The notes: generated from the letters alone by a model not told the origin. A DNA stretch of 64,000 nt from Panagrolaimus kolymaensis (GCA_028622995.1 JAJQJQ010000004.1:3472001-3536000); one strand, 5' to 3'. Positions 47,901 to 60,254 are shown, numbered from the stretch's first letter. Numbers and translations: made by a program.

Positions 47901-50130
47901 TTTGTAATAAAAAAGTAAAAAGCAAAAATGCTTTAGGGCTTTTTTATTTGTGGTGGTTGTGACTGACTGCTGCTGCTTTGAGATCAACTCAAAAAAATGT
48001 CTTTATTCTTCTTGATGTTGTTGGTTAATGGTTGATGGTGGTGTGGAGAGCGAGAGTTAATCACTTTCTTTCACACGAGGCTTTTTATTTAGTTTGTAAG
48101 AATAAATTTTTTTTATTGGCTTTAATTGAAAATTGAAGAGTTAGTTGACCACAAAAAAAATAATAGACACTAAAATTGGAAACGGCTGCTTTTTTTTTCT
48201 TTTTTTTTTGTGATTTAACATTTTTCTTAAAATTATTTTAAGATGATCAACAAATACTCTGCATTTTCAGTTTCTTATTTTGGATTTATGTGTTTTAGCT
48301 GAAGCTAACTTTTAACTTTTGCACTTTTATCAAATTTATTACTTCCAATCGGTGGCTTTTTACGCTTGCTTTTTTATTATAATAAAACATAATTTTTTTG
48401 AGTATAAAAAATAGTTAACTAAAATAAAGCTGAATATGGCTATTTTTTCCCTTGACGACAAAATTTCAAACAAAAAATGATTTATAACTTTTTTATTTTC
48501 TTCGTTTTTTTGTTGCGCAATTTTTTTTGGTTTTGTTGTTTGTGACAGTCATTCTCTTCCTGAAAGTCGGAATTCCTTTGAGACCCATATAAAAAAAAGC
48601 AAAGTAGTGGTCAGTCACCAAGTGGTCACTCTTCGAAAAAACTTTTTAGACATGGCTTTTTTAGTAGTGTTTTTTGTTGTTGTAAGAGATTGTGAAATTA
48701 CTTTGGCCAGATTTTCTTAATTTTGGGTTAGCCATTAATAGAATTTAACTATGCTAAATCTAAGAAATCTTTTTATACTCTACCATAGTTCTAAAGCTCT
48801 TGGTTTAAATTAATCCGCGAATCTTCTTTTGTAATTCATTTTTTCACATTCTTATCATATTTTTCTCCAGCTTTTGATTCCTTCCTCTTTTACACCTTCT
48901 CATTTCCTGGATATGTAATCCGGCACGCCCAAGCGGCATCAAATGCTCAAGTGTTGGTTCCATCAAGTTGTGGTGCTACTAATTTTTCTCAACCTTTTTA
49001 ATTCAATGCAATGCATAAATATATTTGATGAAGCCATTTCTCAAGCGGGAGTTCAATCAGATCTTTTACGAGATCCTCCACCAACCATGGATACGGAGAA
49101 TCAAAAAATACATTGGCATAAAATTCGTCATCATGGCCATCCACCTCTCGCGGAATCGGAAGAACGTTCACATGAGCCTGTTTTTGAATTGGAACGTGAA
49201 ATGTTTATAAAATCCGCAGAAGTTCGAATGCCATTTCAAGAAGTTGCGGGTGATATGGAAATGCATCCCCAACTTCGTGATCAACAACATTATGCTCCCA
49301 TTGAACAAAGAAGGGAAGAACTTCAAGGTTTTAATGAAGATGAATTAGTATATCCATCAAAATTAAATTCAGATTTATTTGGTGCTGCACCTATTAGTGG
49401 TGAGATACAATAATTTATGGGATTTTTTCCGTCGCATACCTTTTATAACTTCTCAAAAATTTTGAGATTGTAGATTTTTAAGGATGACTTTATTGTTGCT
49501 AAAAACTCTTTTTGGATTTAAAACATTTTTAATAGCGATTATTTTAGATACAGCGAGATGTTTTTCATGTATGTCAAAATTTTATGAAGCAGTTTGGCCT
49601 GCGCTTGCCCACGTTTATAAAAAGCCAAGAAATTTTACTGATCGTTGCAGTGATGAACAATTTGATTCCCAATCTGTTCCAACCACACATTGTTCAACAA
49701 TTTGTGTACAAATGTGGGAAGAACCTACCGTTGCTGGTAAGCGTTTTTTGTTGGCTTGCAAGAAAAATCAGTTGAATGTCGAAGAAAAAATTTCCTACCA
49801 AATCTTAAATTTACTAAATTTTTCAAACTTTTTTTAGGTGTAAAAATACGAGGTTATATTCGAGGCTGTTTGGATGATATCCTTCATAATGGTTTTAATC
49901 AAACTATAGTGGCATGGTATCGATGGTTACATCGAGATAGCTGTCATAAATATCGCAAAAGGGATTTATTCATGTTACCTCATGATCAAAGCGATGATTC
50001 CTTGATACATGTTTGCACATGTTATGCCGATCATTGCAATACTGCCGGAGCCTCTTCAATACGAAATAAAGCCTTTACAATTTTTATTGCATTTGCAATT
50101 TCAATAATTGGACGCGTCTTTCTTCAATGA
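44955..50130 (+). CDS. ODR-2-like Ly-6/three-finger GPI-anchored protein, with alternative 5' exons
   Basis: The body is two common exons, 49548-49736 and 49838-50130. They hold a Ly-6/uPAR domain: RCFSCMSKFYEAVWPAL, DRCSDEQFD, HCSTICVQMWEEP, IRGCLDD, SCHKYRKRD and the signature CTCYADHCN. A hydrophobic tail (AFTIFIAFAISIIGRVFLQ) after NTAGASS fits GPI anchoring. Three 5' exons are all in phase 1 with the common exon: 44955-45225 (signal-anchor-like SMIFSIILILNLFLPIAAA; 250 aa in all), 48943-49399 (signal peptide VVVLLIFLNLFNSMQC plus an acidic region; 312 aa) and a start at 49484 read straight into 49548 (signal peptide LLLKTLFGFKTFLIAII; 181 aa). In C. elegans, odr-2 (olfaction) also has alternative 5' ends. 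The distal exon 44955 could instead belong to another gene. Confidence 0.75.
45226..48942. other. Long intron or intergenic region
   Basis: 3.7 kb, rich in T and A runs. I see no convincing exon. If exon 44955-45225 belongs to the ODR-2-like gene, this is its first intron. A splice-acceptor sequence (tttttctccag, ending 48870) precedes the 5' UTR of the exon starting at 48943. Confidence 0.45.
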
Positions 50131-50397
50131 TCTCAGAAAAAATTTGAACAAAAAAATAATGATAGATTTTTGATTGTGCTTTTTTAACTGCTCAACGTTT
50201 TGTTAAAATTTTAAAAAATAATAATAAGATAGTTTTTTGATAAAGAAATTGTAAATATCTGGACTTTTGGATTATCAACATGAAAGCCTTGTTCAACTTG
50301 CAGCATCATTTGTACTTTTCATATTTTTATAATTTTTTACAAAAAAAAATTGAAAAACAAAGACTGTTAAAAAGGGTTTTGAGAAAAAATAATGGAA

Positions 50398-51546
50398 TCA
50401 AGCAAAATGAGGTTCGTTATTTCCGTTTTTGAGAACTCCGCGAGGAGTTCCATCTTCATTAAAGCGTACGCGATTTCGTGAACTTGGAAGTGATGTAGTT
50501 GATGTACCATTATAAAGTCCAGTATCTGGATTAAATTGTGGTGGATGAGTGCTAAATACGACCGTTCCCAATGGAATACCAAAACCGCCTGAAAAAAGTA
50601 AAGAAAGAAATTAACTTTTGTTTATTAGTTTTTGTAAAAGCAGACGATGATACTTTTTTTGTAATGAATCATTTTTTTTCTCGTCATCAAAAAGGGTTTC
50701 AAAAAAATGGGTGTGGTGATTCTCGTTTTTTTGTTGCTTGAATCAGCTGTCGTTCTTTCTTCGATCCGAAAATGGAAATAAAAAAATAATGTTGATTAAT
50801 TTGGGTCAAAATTAAAACCTTTTTTTCTTTCACAGTCTTTTTTGCTCGTTGAAGAAAAATGTCGATCAATCGCTTCCCTCTTTTTTTATATCGATTTGAT
50901 TCCTTTAAAAAAGTGAATCAGCCAATTTCAAAACTTTTGTAACAAAAAAACTTCTGTTTAAATTTTGATGGAGCACTTTTATGAAAGAGTTAACAAAAAC
51001 TTACAACAAATTGGATAAAATCCTGAATCATTAACGGATTCATATCGTTCAGGATTACGACGCCGATGAAGGTAACATCCATTACAAAGAAGACAACAAA
51101 GGAGGGAAAGAATAATTGATACAACAATGGAAACAATTAAACCAATTACGAGGAAAGTGTAATCAACTCTAAAAAGTGAAAAAAGATTTAGGGTTTAGTT
51201 AGATACAGTAAAAATTTGCACCTTTTTCATTTGTAAAAATTATAAAAAGATGGTTTCAAAAAGTAAATAAATCTTTAAACAAAACTCACTGAAAAGTATT
51301 TCCATAAGACACAAAACGTTCAGGTCTTCCAAATCGATCATATTCAACTCTATTTTCAATGGGTTTATCATCATTAGCTCCGCAACAATAATATCCTTGT
51401 TCGTTTCCCGGCCCTTCAAGGCTTTCGCAACATCGAAAAGCGCATGTTAGTTTAATTCCTGATGGATTGACTGGACAAATCTCAACGGCTGAGATTATAC
51501 CAATTAAAAAAGAAATTAAAAATATCACAAATATCCTTCGAAGCAT
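50398..51546 (-). CDS. Shisa-like type I membrane protein
   Basis: Three exons on minus: 51546-51290, 51168-51005, 50588-50398; 203 aa. Signal peptide RRIFVIFLISFLIGIISA. The ectodomain has the compact Cys pattern of Shisa-type proteins (EICPVNPSGIKLTCAFRCCE then GYYCCGANDD). A membrane helix follows (YTFLVIGLIVSIVVSIILSL) with a juxtamembrane Cys cluster (LCCLLCNGCYLHRRRNPE). The cytoplasmic tail is rich in Pro/Ser/Asn (GIPLGTVVFSTHPPQF). Shisa-like proteins modulate receptor trafficking; the partner here is unknown. It is convergent with the ODR-2-like gene, 267 bp apart. Confidence 0.8.
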
Positions 51547-53134
51547 TCTGAAAAAAAGAAGTACTGTTTTAGAAAAAATTGAGTTTAATTAAATTTTACA
51601 AAAAGCACGTCCTTGGAAAAAATACAATTTCAAAAAAAACGAGGAAGGAAGAAACAAATGGAACCTTTAAATTTTCGGGAGAAAAAATACTTTTTTAAAG
51701 TTCCTTAACTTTAACGGCCGCAATTTTTTTGTGCTGCGCAAGTTTTCTTTTGGGCGTCAAGAAACAAAAAAAGCATCACATAAACTCGCCGCCGCCCGCC
51801 TTTGCATCGTCGTCTTCTCATTTCTCCTTGCATGTGTTTTTTTCTTGCTTGCACATTTATTTTGGTTTCGTTTCCTCCTTGATCGATTTCAAACTTTTAT
51901 TTATAAAAAAACAAAACAATCAACAAAAAAAGAGCAACTTGCTGGGTGAAATAATTAAAAGAAAGTTAGTCATCAGGTTTGATGGCTGCATTAGAACAAA
52001 TTAGATGGATGATGATAAACATCGAAAAACATAAGCTTGTTTTTAAAGTTCAAAGTTTGTTAAGAAAAAAAAGGCTGGAAAATAATTGAAATTTTTAAAG
52101 TATCAAAAAATTGTACTAAATTATTTATTTTTTAGTTAGTAATCGCTAAATTTTAAGCTACCGTGCCTGTTTTTAATATGATGTGTTGTACATACTAAAT
52201 ATTCGAAAAAAAGTTTCAAGGAAATAATAAATCGTTTAGAAAGTTTTTCGATTTTTTTTCACGAATCAAAAAAACAATTAAATCCGTCAATTTTAAAAGA
52301 AAACAAGCTATAACGAAACTGAAGCAAAAAAAAATCACAAGCTGCTGTTGCTGCTGCTCAAGAAAGGAGGAATAGCTTGGAAAAAAAATGAAAAAAAAGA
52401 AGTAAAAAGCAAATATCTTTCTATTGGTACACCTAAAGTATTTTTCTCGATTATTGCTTTAACTTACTAACAACCTGCGTGTGTATGTTTGCAAAAGGTT
52501 AAAGCATTAACTCTTTTTTTCTTTAACCCTTTCAATTTTTTGAGTGCTTCTTCTTCTCCTTACAAAATAAAAAACAGTCTGAAAAAAAATCGAGGAGAAA
52601 GTTCACGAGAAACCGGTATTCTTCATAGAGACTGACTCTCTTCCGTTTTTATTATAAAAACAATATTATTATTTATTTTCGTTTATGTTTTTTTATTTTA
52701 ACAAAAAAAAAGGAACAATAAAAACAAACAAGCAATTATTACTCAAAACAGCTGTGTTGCATACCTTCTTTGTTTTGAACAATCATAACTTTAAAGAAAA
52801 AATATTGAATCTTGACATGCTTACAAGGCCACGCTACCTAGTAATAATAAAATCGCTGCAAATACTAACAACTTAAAGTATCTTCGACGCATTTGAGAAT
52901 ACCAGAGCAATATGGTAGTAAAAAAAGAAGATGATAAAACGAAGGAAAAATCACGCCTTAGCCATACTTATATCGTGAAATATCACATAAAAAATTAGCA
53001 TTATAAAACATTATTAAAACATAAACAAAAATAATAACAATCTTATCAACAAAACAAAAAAACAAATAAACAATATTAACATAGCTTTAAAAATAATAAC
53101 AACCGAGAAAGTTTGGAGGAAAAAAGTTACAAGA
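51547..53134. other. 1.6-kb non-coding interval
   Basis: 5' flank of the Shisa-like gene and 3' flank of the next minus-strand gene. AT-rich with A runs; no exon supported. Plus-strand frames at 51729-52004 lack splice context. Confidence 0.45.
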
Positions 53135-54171
53135 TTAAGTAATTTTTGTTTGAATTTCAAGTTCTGAAGTTGGTTTTGGAGCTGTTCGTTGATTCATTAT
53201 TTCGATTAAAGACGTATTCATTTTTTGGTATTCAGTTAAAAATGGCAAAATAACATCATAAACAGATTCATCAGAAGCGCTTCCAACGAGTTTCATTAGT
53301 TCGGCATGAATACTTGAGTTGAGGTTCTTCAAAGTTAATAGGTTGTCATTGAAATCAGATTGATCAATTTCTTGATCTTGCCAATCGCTTCCATCGCTGT
53401 GATCATCGTATGAGAAATGTTCTTGAAATCTTTCACTGCATACATGATTCAAGTGTGTCAAACCACCAACATTGGAATAAAGAGTTCTTTCCTGGGCCTT
53501 GAAGATTATCAGATTGTCCACGTCATGTTTATCTGAAACATATTCTAAGGTAATAGAATAAAAAGTGCAATGCGGCTTACAGTCTTTACAAGTTACACAT
53601 GCAGAACAGACATAGCACCTGAAAATTAAGAAAATATTAAGTCGTTCATTTTTCTGATAAGCTTACTTCATTCCTTCCGAACATCCGATTATTTTGAAGA
53701 GTTTTGTATGACGTACAAGTTTGAGAGAAAGCTTTTTGAATGAATACAAGCTTGAATTGACAGGTATACGTGATGACAGCTTAAGATCAAAATCATCATT
53801 GATTATTGTAGTTGGAAGCGGACAAAGTGTTGGATCATCGCATAAATGTTTGAAACCACCAGGAGTAACAATATGGCCTTTGAGAATATTCTCTCTTGAA
53901 TTGAAAATCAAAGATCCAATAATATAACTTTGAGGACAATCTTCTAAAATAAACAAAATCATCAAAGTTTGCAGAATTAAGTAAAAAACTTACTGATTTT
54001 TTGCTTCAAATTTCGGCATTCCATACAGCGATAAAAAAGCTTATCATCCTTTTTGTAAGCCATGCTAAAACGATATGGGTACCCATCGACAAACATTTGA
54101 TTACGATCAAATTTCAATGAATCAGCATCATGTTGTTGATTAGAATCTTCTGATGGTGTAACGTCAGACAT
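53135..54171 (-). CDS. FLYWCH-like double zinc-binding-module protein
   Basis: Four exons on minus: 54171-53994, 53943-53667, 53618-53581, 53532-53135; 296 aa. The ATG directly follows catttgcag, a likely trans-splice acceptor. Module 1: LKFDRNQMFVDGYPYRFSMA, KLFYRCMECR, closing GGFKHLCD. Module 2: FKIIGCSEGMKCYVCSACV with TCKDC, closing GGLTHLNHVCS. The C-x2-C ... H-x(n)-C order matches the two modules of the gene at 6.6-8.8 kb, though overall identity is low. The C-terminal ~100 aa are acidic then helical (DWQDQEIDQSDF; KLVGSASDESVYDVI). Probably nuclear DNA-binding by analogy with FLYWCH proteins. Confidence 0.72.
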
Positions 54172-54563
54172 CTGCAAATGCGTTAAAATTATTAATGGCT
54201 AAAACATAACAAAAAAAAAACACGCGATTTTAGGTTTTTAATCAGATAAAAGCAAAGTTTACATTAAATCGTAAAAATCTAAGCAACAACAAATAAAAAA
54301 AAGTTTGAACGTTAAATTTTCGATTCCACAAATTTCTGATACTGACTTCAACTGAATCAAAAAAGGGCTAATCAACCGTATCCAAAATTCGTCATAAGAA
54401 AACTTTCATCAGCTATGATGCATGAACTAATACATAATTGTTAATATCAATATCATTTTTTTGCAACATAAATCACATATAAAAGCTTTATTAATAAATG
54501 ACAATTTCAAATTCAACAAAAATATTCATAATTTTTTAAACAAAAAACAATTAGATTAAGTGG
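54172..54563. other. Gap between BCD1 and the FLYWCH-like gene
   Basis: Holds a minus-strand AATAAA (plus-strand tttatt at 54487-54492), 72 bp after the BCD1 stop, and a trans-splice-like acceptor at its lower end. The spacing is wide for an operon. Confidence 0.45.
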
Positions 54564-56247
54564 TTATGTTCTTCCATTTGATTCATAAGAAGTTCGTTTG
54601 TTAACAGCATTTGCCCATCCGCTTAAAGCTGCATCATCAGTATTATTTCCATAATAAGGACGAGAAATTCTTAGATTTGATGGAGAAGGATAAGGTTCGA
54701 AAACATCAGATAGATCACGAGCCGGATAATTGCGTCCATTTCCACCGCCGCCGCCACCACTAAAAATAAGGCAAAGTTAATACGAAAAATCAAGGAGATA
54801 AATAAAAACTATTACCGATTACCACCACGGAATCCTCTTCCTCCTCGGTTACCATCTCTTCCACCACGGAATCCGCCACCACCGCGATTATTTCCACGAC
54901 CTCCATTGCGTCGGTTGAAGTTATTTCGGTTGCGATTATTTCCATCATTTTGATGTTTAGCCTAAAAAGTTAAATTACATACTTTATTCAATAATGATTA
55001 TCACTTACCTTAATTTGAAGCCTTCGTTCATCATGCAACTCTTGTGCTTCCATTTCACTCAATGTTTGCCAATGTTGAAATTGTTTGGGAAGAACGACGA
55101 TGAATTTAGGATGTCCATGAACATATCGATTACGAAGATTATCCAAAATAGTTTTTGATTTATCAACCATATAATAACGTTCTCTTTCTCCATAAGGTAC
55201 TCGCATAAAAACTAAAACACCATCAAGTCCAGCATCCCAAAATGGTCCCATTTTTTCTTCATCCAAGTCTTTCTTACTCACAACAGTTCCAAAAGTTTTA
55301 GGTTTAACAAATTGACGGATAAGAGTGTTCACTGTAAGACTTTCAGGAATCAATTTTGCAGGGAAGTCATATTCAACAATAGAGCTGCCTTTGGTGATGG
55401 TGAAACCATTTTCTTGAATAAGTTCTTCACCGTTATCTTCAATTGAGAAATCAGCAGCACCATCTTCTTCGATTTGCTTTTGAGGTATTTCTTGCAAGAA
55501 CTTCATGCTTACTGTCCAAATAATAGTATCAGAATGATGTTCATGTCTTGAGCCATCAGCTTCTAAAATTTGGAAAATTCAATGAGAAAATAGTAAAGAA
55601 AGTAACTTACCTATTGGAGAATCAATCGTAAGGAAAATACGACGTCGACCAGCGTTAGAAATCAAATATTTTTCTACTTGAGTTAATATATTAGGATCAG
55701 AAGGACCATTACCATGCTTTCTTAAAAATTCATTTTCTTCAATTTCTTGCGATTGGACCGATTCAGCTATGCTTGTTTCATGTTCAGCTTTGGATGATTC
55801 GAAAGATTTTTCCGTTGGTCCAGATCCAAATGAGCTTTCTAGCAATTTATCAAGTTGAGATACTTCAGCTGGAGGTTCAGGATAAGGACGTTTTCTTCGT
55901 TGATCGACACTTTCTTCTTGTTTAGCAAACTTTGTAATATTGTTTGTTGATCGAATACCACCTGATACAGCTGATGCTAATGAATTCAAATATCCTTGAT
56001 CTTTGACAGAAACATTATCATCAAATTGTGAAAACTTCTTGACAGCTTCAAATGGTTTTCGTTGTCCATCACAGTTGTTGGCTTCTTTATGAAGTTTGAC
56101 GCATGGAAGAGAACAAGTACGAAAAGAACATTTTGGGCAAGTATATTTTGATTTAACAAGACCACATTGTTCACAATCAATTTCTGATTTTTGCTTCTTT
56201 TCTGATGGAGGACCAATTGAAGAAGGTTGAGTTTGAACTTCAGTCAT
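54564..56247 (-). CDS. ZNHIT6: BCD1 (ZNHIT6-like) box C/D snoRNP assembly protein
   Basis: Four exons on minus: 56247-55611, 55562-55009, 54961-54816, 54759-54564; 510 aa. The N-terminus has a complete zf-HIT finger: CEQCGLVKSKYTCPKCSFRT, CSLPCVKLHKEANNC. The C-terminal half follows the BCD1 family: GRRRIFLTIDSPI (strand), TIIWTVSMKFLQ, EYDFPAKLIPESLTVNTLIR, PYGERERYYMVDKSKTILDN and HPKFIVVLP. BCD1 is an early factor that stabilises box C/D snoRNAs and works with NOP58, SNU13 and the R2TP complex. The last two exons add an Arg/Gly/Asn-rich tail (NRNNFNRRNGGRGNNRGG, FRGGRDGNRGGRGFRG), not typical of human ZNHIT6 and likely an RNA-binding extension. Confidence 0.9.
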
Positions 56248-56789
56248 TCTGAAAACTATAATGAAGGTTAATATTCAAGTAAAGCACGAGTAACGAATAT
56301 GCAAAGAAAAGAGAAGAATATTTTTAGTTTTTTTAGTTGGCCCAAAAAAATGAAACAACAACAACAGCTGAACCTAACAGCTGAAAAGAAAAAAGTTTGA
56401 TTCAATGAGAGCATGGTTGTCATGTGAGAACTAAAAGCCAAATATTCCCAACTAATTGAAAATTTTCAAACACATCCAAACATTATTTCGCCTTCAATAT
56501 TTTAGGAATATTTAGAGTTACAAAAAATCATAAAGTTTACTTTTTACTTTTCTAATAGCTATTTTGTTTGGGGGAGAATGTTGTTCAAATTCTTCTGAAA
56601 ACAGCGATATTTTTTTAATAAGCGCAAAACTCAATCTTTCCATTTTTGGAATTTTGCCAAACCTTTTTTCATTACATTTCCTTTTTCAAAACTTCTTATT
56701 TTTCTACGAAAGGGCTTCAAATTGTAACAAGATATGTTTTATTCCAAATAAATTTCAACGTACATAAAATATAAACAAAACAAAAGAAA
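56248..56789. other. Intergenic
   Basis: 5' flank of BCD1 and 3' flank of the upstream F-box-like gene on the same strand; no exon seen. Confidence 0.5.
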
Positions 56790-58166
56790 TTACATGAAGA
56801 ATTTGGGTGGACCAGTACGAGTGTAACCAAAAATGATGGCAGCTTTTTCGGCAAAATCATCGTAGAAACTATTGCAAAGTGAATAATTTTTGTAAAAATA
56901 CATATGTTTGCCATTGTTGTTGTTATTATTGTTAGTGTTAACATTGACATTGGGAATGTCTAAGTGAACATGAATATATCCAACTCGATCTTTGGGACAT
57001 GTGGCAACTTCGTCGAGGTAATTATCCATTTCTGTTTCTTCATCATCGGTTAAACGAAGCTTAACACAAAAGCTGAAAGTAAAAAAATGTTAATAAACTA
57101 CACTTTTTGGGAAGTTTAGTTTACTTGAAAGCTTCCAAACCAACAACAAATTGCTTCAAAAAGTTAAGAGGAACATCGGGAGCATTTCTAAATTTCATTT
57201 TTCCAACAAAAACAGTAAACTTGAGATCTTCTTTAAGGGTTTGAAAGAAATCTTGACGAAATGCGTGATCGCCACAAACTAATTGGAATCGTGGAATTGT
57301 TGAATATTGAATGCAATGATTCAAAAGGGATTCAACCTTTTCTTGGGATAAATTTTTTACTGAAAGCCCTCGAATGACATGAACTCCTTCAATGTTGTTA
57401 AAGGTATCTACATTATCCAATGCAACAACCGAATAACCATCATGCGTGATGGTAAGGCCTTTAAAAAGTTTCCAGCCAAAATCTTCTTGAAAATCATCTG
57501 CATCTGTTGCCCTTCCATTCAAAATGAGATAATCCACAATTCGGGGACTTCCTTTTCGAACTGAATTCTTTTGAGCTTGAAATGATTTGGAAACTTGACC
57601 AAGTTGCCATGCTTGGGCTGGAGTTAAAAGTTCAAAGAAACGCTTTTTTAAAACATCAGGTAATTTGTTGAAAGGAAATGAAGCTTCATTACAGCGGGGA
57701 AACCAAGAAAAATATGAAGCTGAAACAATGATGTGGATATAATAAATTTTAAAAGGCTTGTACCATAAGAATTTAGATGAAAAGCATTTTCCTTTAATTT
57801 GGATCAAAAAATGGATAGCAGATGGTAAATGTTAACGCTAAATTTTTACTGAAGGTTAAACTACACTAACCAAAATACAAATTCTTAAACACCACTTTGT
57901 TATCAAAATTTAGTCTATGGAAAGTTCTGGGTTTAGCTATTTTAAGTAATTTAGTTTGACATCCAATTAAATTTTCGTTAAATGGATGATCTAAACGAAT
58001 TCAAAAACTAAATCTCTATGACTCATCACTGCTCAACGTTTCATCATTTTGATTATCAAAAGCAAAATCTTTCGTTTATTAATTTATAAAATCCTATTTT
58101 TACAACATTTTCCCATAATTTACAAAACTTACATTGAGATGCAGGAGGTTGAAAATTAACCACCAT
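56790..58166 (-). CDS. Divergent F-box-like protein
   Basis: Three exons on minus: 58166-58133, 57719-57125, 57072-56790; 303 aa. The short first exon (MVVNFQPPASQ) is in phase 1 with exon 2 and gives a clean start; without it exon 2 has no early ATG. Residues about 23-60 (FPFNKLPDVLKKRFFELL then TPAQAWQLGQVSKSFQ) resemble an F-box helix set. The rest reads like the nematode F-box-associated region (VDYLILNGR, GLTITHDGYSVVALDNVD, PRFQLVCGDHAF). A run of seven Asn (VNTNNNNNNNGKHM) lies near the C-terminus. Role presumed substrate recognition for an SCF ubiquitin ligase; target unknown. Confidence 0.7.
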
Positions 58167-58588
58167 ATTTATTAATTTAACAAAAAGCAAAAATAAACTA
58201 TCAATCAAGAAAAAAATGATTCAAAATGAAAGACAATAGCAACAAAAAAATGTGGATATTCCTTTCTTTATTTTTTGCTTTTTTATAAACCAAACCCAAG
58301 CCACACAGCAGAAGGAGCAGCAGTAAGGAAGAAAGAAAAAAAGAAGTGCCTGCTGCAACATTAATTTGACCTTAAAGCATGCAGAAACGTCCATCATCAC
58401 AAATATTGAGCAATGGTCATTCATTCACTTTGCAATATGGCAATGGACAACATTGGCATCACATATGCCTGTTTCATTCATTTCCTTGCTTTACTTTTTT
58501 GGATTTTTGTTTTACACACAATTTATAAGAATAATCAATACACTTTATTATTTAAAAACTTTGACCCATCTCTTCTTTCTTTCTTTTT
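58167..58588. other. Intergenic
   Basis: Promoter side of the F-box-like gene and 3' flank of lipase 1; no gene seen. Confidence 0.5.
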
Positions 58589-60011
58589 TTATGGATCACC
58601 ATTTTGTGCAACATCATTTTTTAATGTGGTTAAAATTGGTTCATAAACAAATGCTTTAGCTTTGTTACCCCATGTAAAATCAGTATGACTAAAATCATCA
58701 AGTTTTACACTTTCTTTTAATGAATTTTGATTAATATTTTTTAAAAGTTGTTCAGTGATATCTTGTTCATCTGCAAGCCAATCACATGGTGACCAATATA
58801 AATGAATATCAGCTTGAATTTTGGTTAAATCATATTCCGGTGGTGTTACCGAACCATAATGCCATAAATTATCCAATGCATTTTCATAATCATATTTTTG
58901 TTGTTTACCACTTCGAACCATTTGTGACCAATGAATTATATTCATTGTTGATGTGCCGGATGGTTCATCCGAAAGATAAACGGGGATTCGAGATGAATTC
59001 ATTTGACCCGTGGATGGTCCACTAATGAGGAAAAGAAGGGATGAACATGATTGCTCTTCTTGGGCCTAAAAAATATGAAGATACATTTAACAAAGGTTGA
59101 ATTGAATTAAGGCATAATATAGGCATCAAACTTAATATGAAATACATATATTACTTACAGAATCTTCACAGAAAATTTTCTCCATTGTTTTCATAAAATT
59201 ATCATCAGGCAGAAATTGATCTTCACCAAAAAGTTTGTACAAAACCTGAAAACTTATAATGAACTTTTTTTAATCTTCAATCGCTTTTTTACTCACTTCA
59301 AAGCCATCATAAAAATCTTTTGCAATAAGTTCTAACAATCCTTGAATATGTGTAACAGTTCCAACGGGAGCGAGGGCAAAGAATTTACGAATTTTTGAAG
59401 CAAAAGCAACATCTTCAGCTAATTTTGAAAACATGATTAAAGTACCTTGTGAATGTCCGACATAATAAAGGCTCGAATGATTGGTTGTTTTCAAAGCTGA
59501 ATCAATCATGGCTGTTAAATCATATCTGAAGAAACATTAGGATTGTGTAATTGTTTATAATTCTAAACGTTTACTTTTGCATTTCATCCCATGAAAATTT
59601 CCAAAACTCATGACTTTTAATATCTAAAGTTTGATGAGCAATGGAATATAAGTTTCCTCGAACATTTCCCATCCAAACATCAAACCCAGCATCAGCTAAA
59701 AGATATCCCAATGAAAGATCTGGAAGATTACTAATCCAATTGGAGCTTGAAGCTTCAAGGCCATGTTGAAGAAAAACAACAGGACGTCGAGCATTTTGTG
59801 GAAGGCCATCATGAAGACCATATGGAATTCGATGCATAGTAAGAATATATCCATCATCTGTGATAGCTTGACGCTCTTCAACCGGATAACCCCAATGTTT
59901 GATTATTCCTGGAGTTCTCATGCCTGCTTCAGGATCAAGTGGAAATGGAGTGGTTGGAGCAGCATGAGTAAATCCAAGGAACGCGAGGAACAACAAGATT
60001 GGAAACTCCAT
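58589..60011 (-). CDS. Secreted acid lipase (lysosomal acid/gastric lipase family), copy 1
   Basis: Four exons on minus: 60011-59575, 59525-59297, 59245-59159, 59065-58589; 409 aa. Signal peptide [18 protein letters not shown]. The lid/oxyanion region is standard ([43 protein letters not shown]). The nucleophile lies in [11 protein letters not shown], the acid is the Asp of [11 protein letters not shown], and the His is in [11 protein letters not shown], so the triad is complete. The family hydrolyses triacylglycerols and sterol esters in the gut lumen or lysosome. It is a paralogue of the gene at 62.0-63.5 kb. A GATA site (60129-60136) and a duplicated upstream region lie in front of it. Confidence 0.93.
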
Positions 60012-60254
60012 CGCTCGCTTTTTTCCTCAAAAAATGGAAGCAAAAATACTTTTGATTGTTTTCTCGCTTCCTTTTATTCTTCAACAATCACATAGTTAAC
60101 GGATGCTCTTTGTTCCATTTTTTCTAGTCTGATAAGGCTACACTTTTTTCTCGTCACTGCTTTAAACGTTATAAACTGTAGCAACCAAGGGTTATGTGTT
60201 TTGGCTTTAATTTTCTTAGTTATACAATACCTTTTTTGTTGTTGTTGCAGAAAG
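60008..60254. repeat. Upstream region of lipase 1, duplicated at 61678-61916
   Basis: It starts catcgctcgcttttttc over the start codon of lipase 1, contains aatcacatagttaacgga and ends ttatacaatacc...ttgcagaa. The segment at 61678-61916 repeats these landmarks in the same order and orientation. Confidence 0.6.
60129..60136 (+). promoter_or_regulatory. Candidate intestinal GATA-factor site
   Basis: ctgataag, the core of the ELT-2-type TGATAA site known from nematode intestinal promoters, lies 118 bp upstream of the lipase 1 start. This suits a gut-expressed lipase. Confidence 0.45.

Noticed and set aside
48871..49005. Alternative reading in which exon 44955-45225 splices to the acceptor at 48870
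   Set aside because: The frame stays open for about 43 codons but then stops, and it overlaps a good signal peptide in another frame; direct splicing to 49548 gives a sensible protein.
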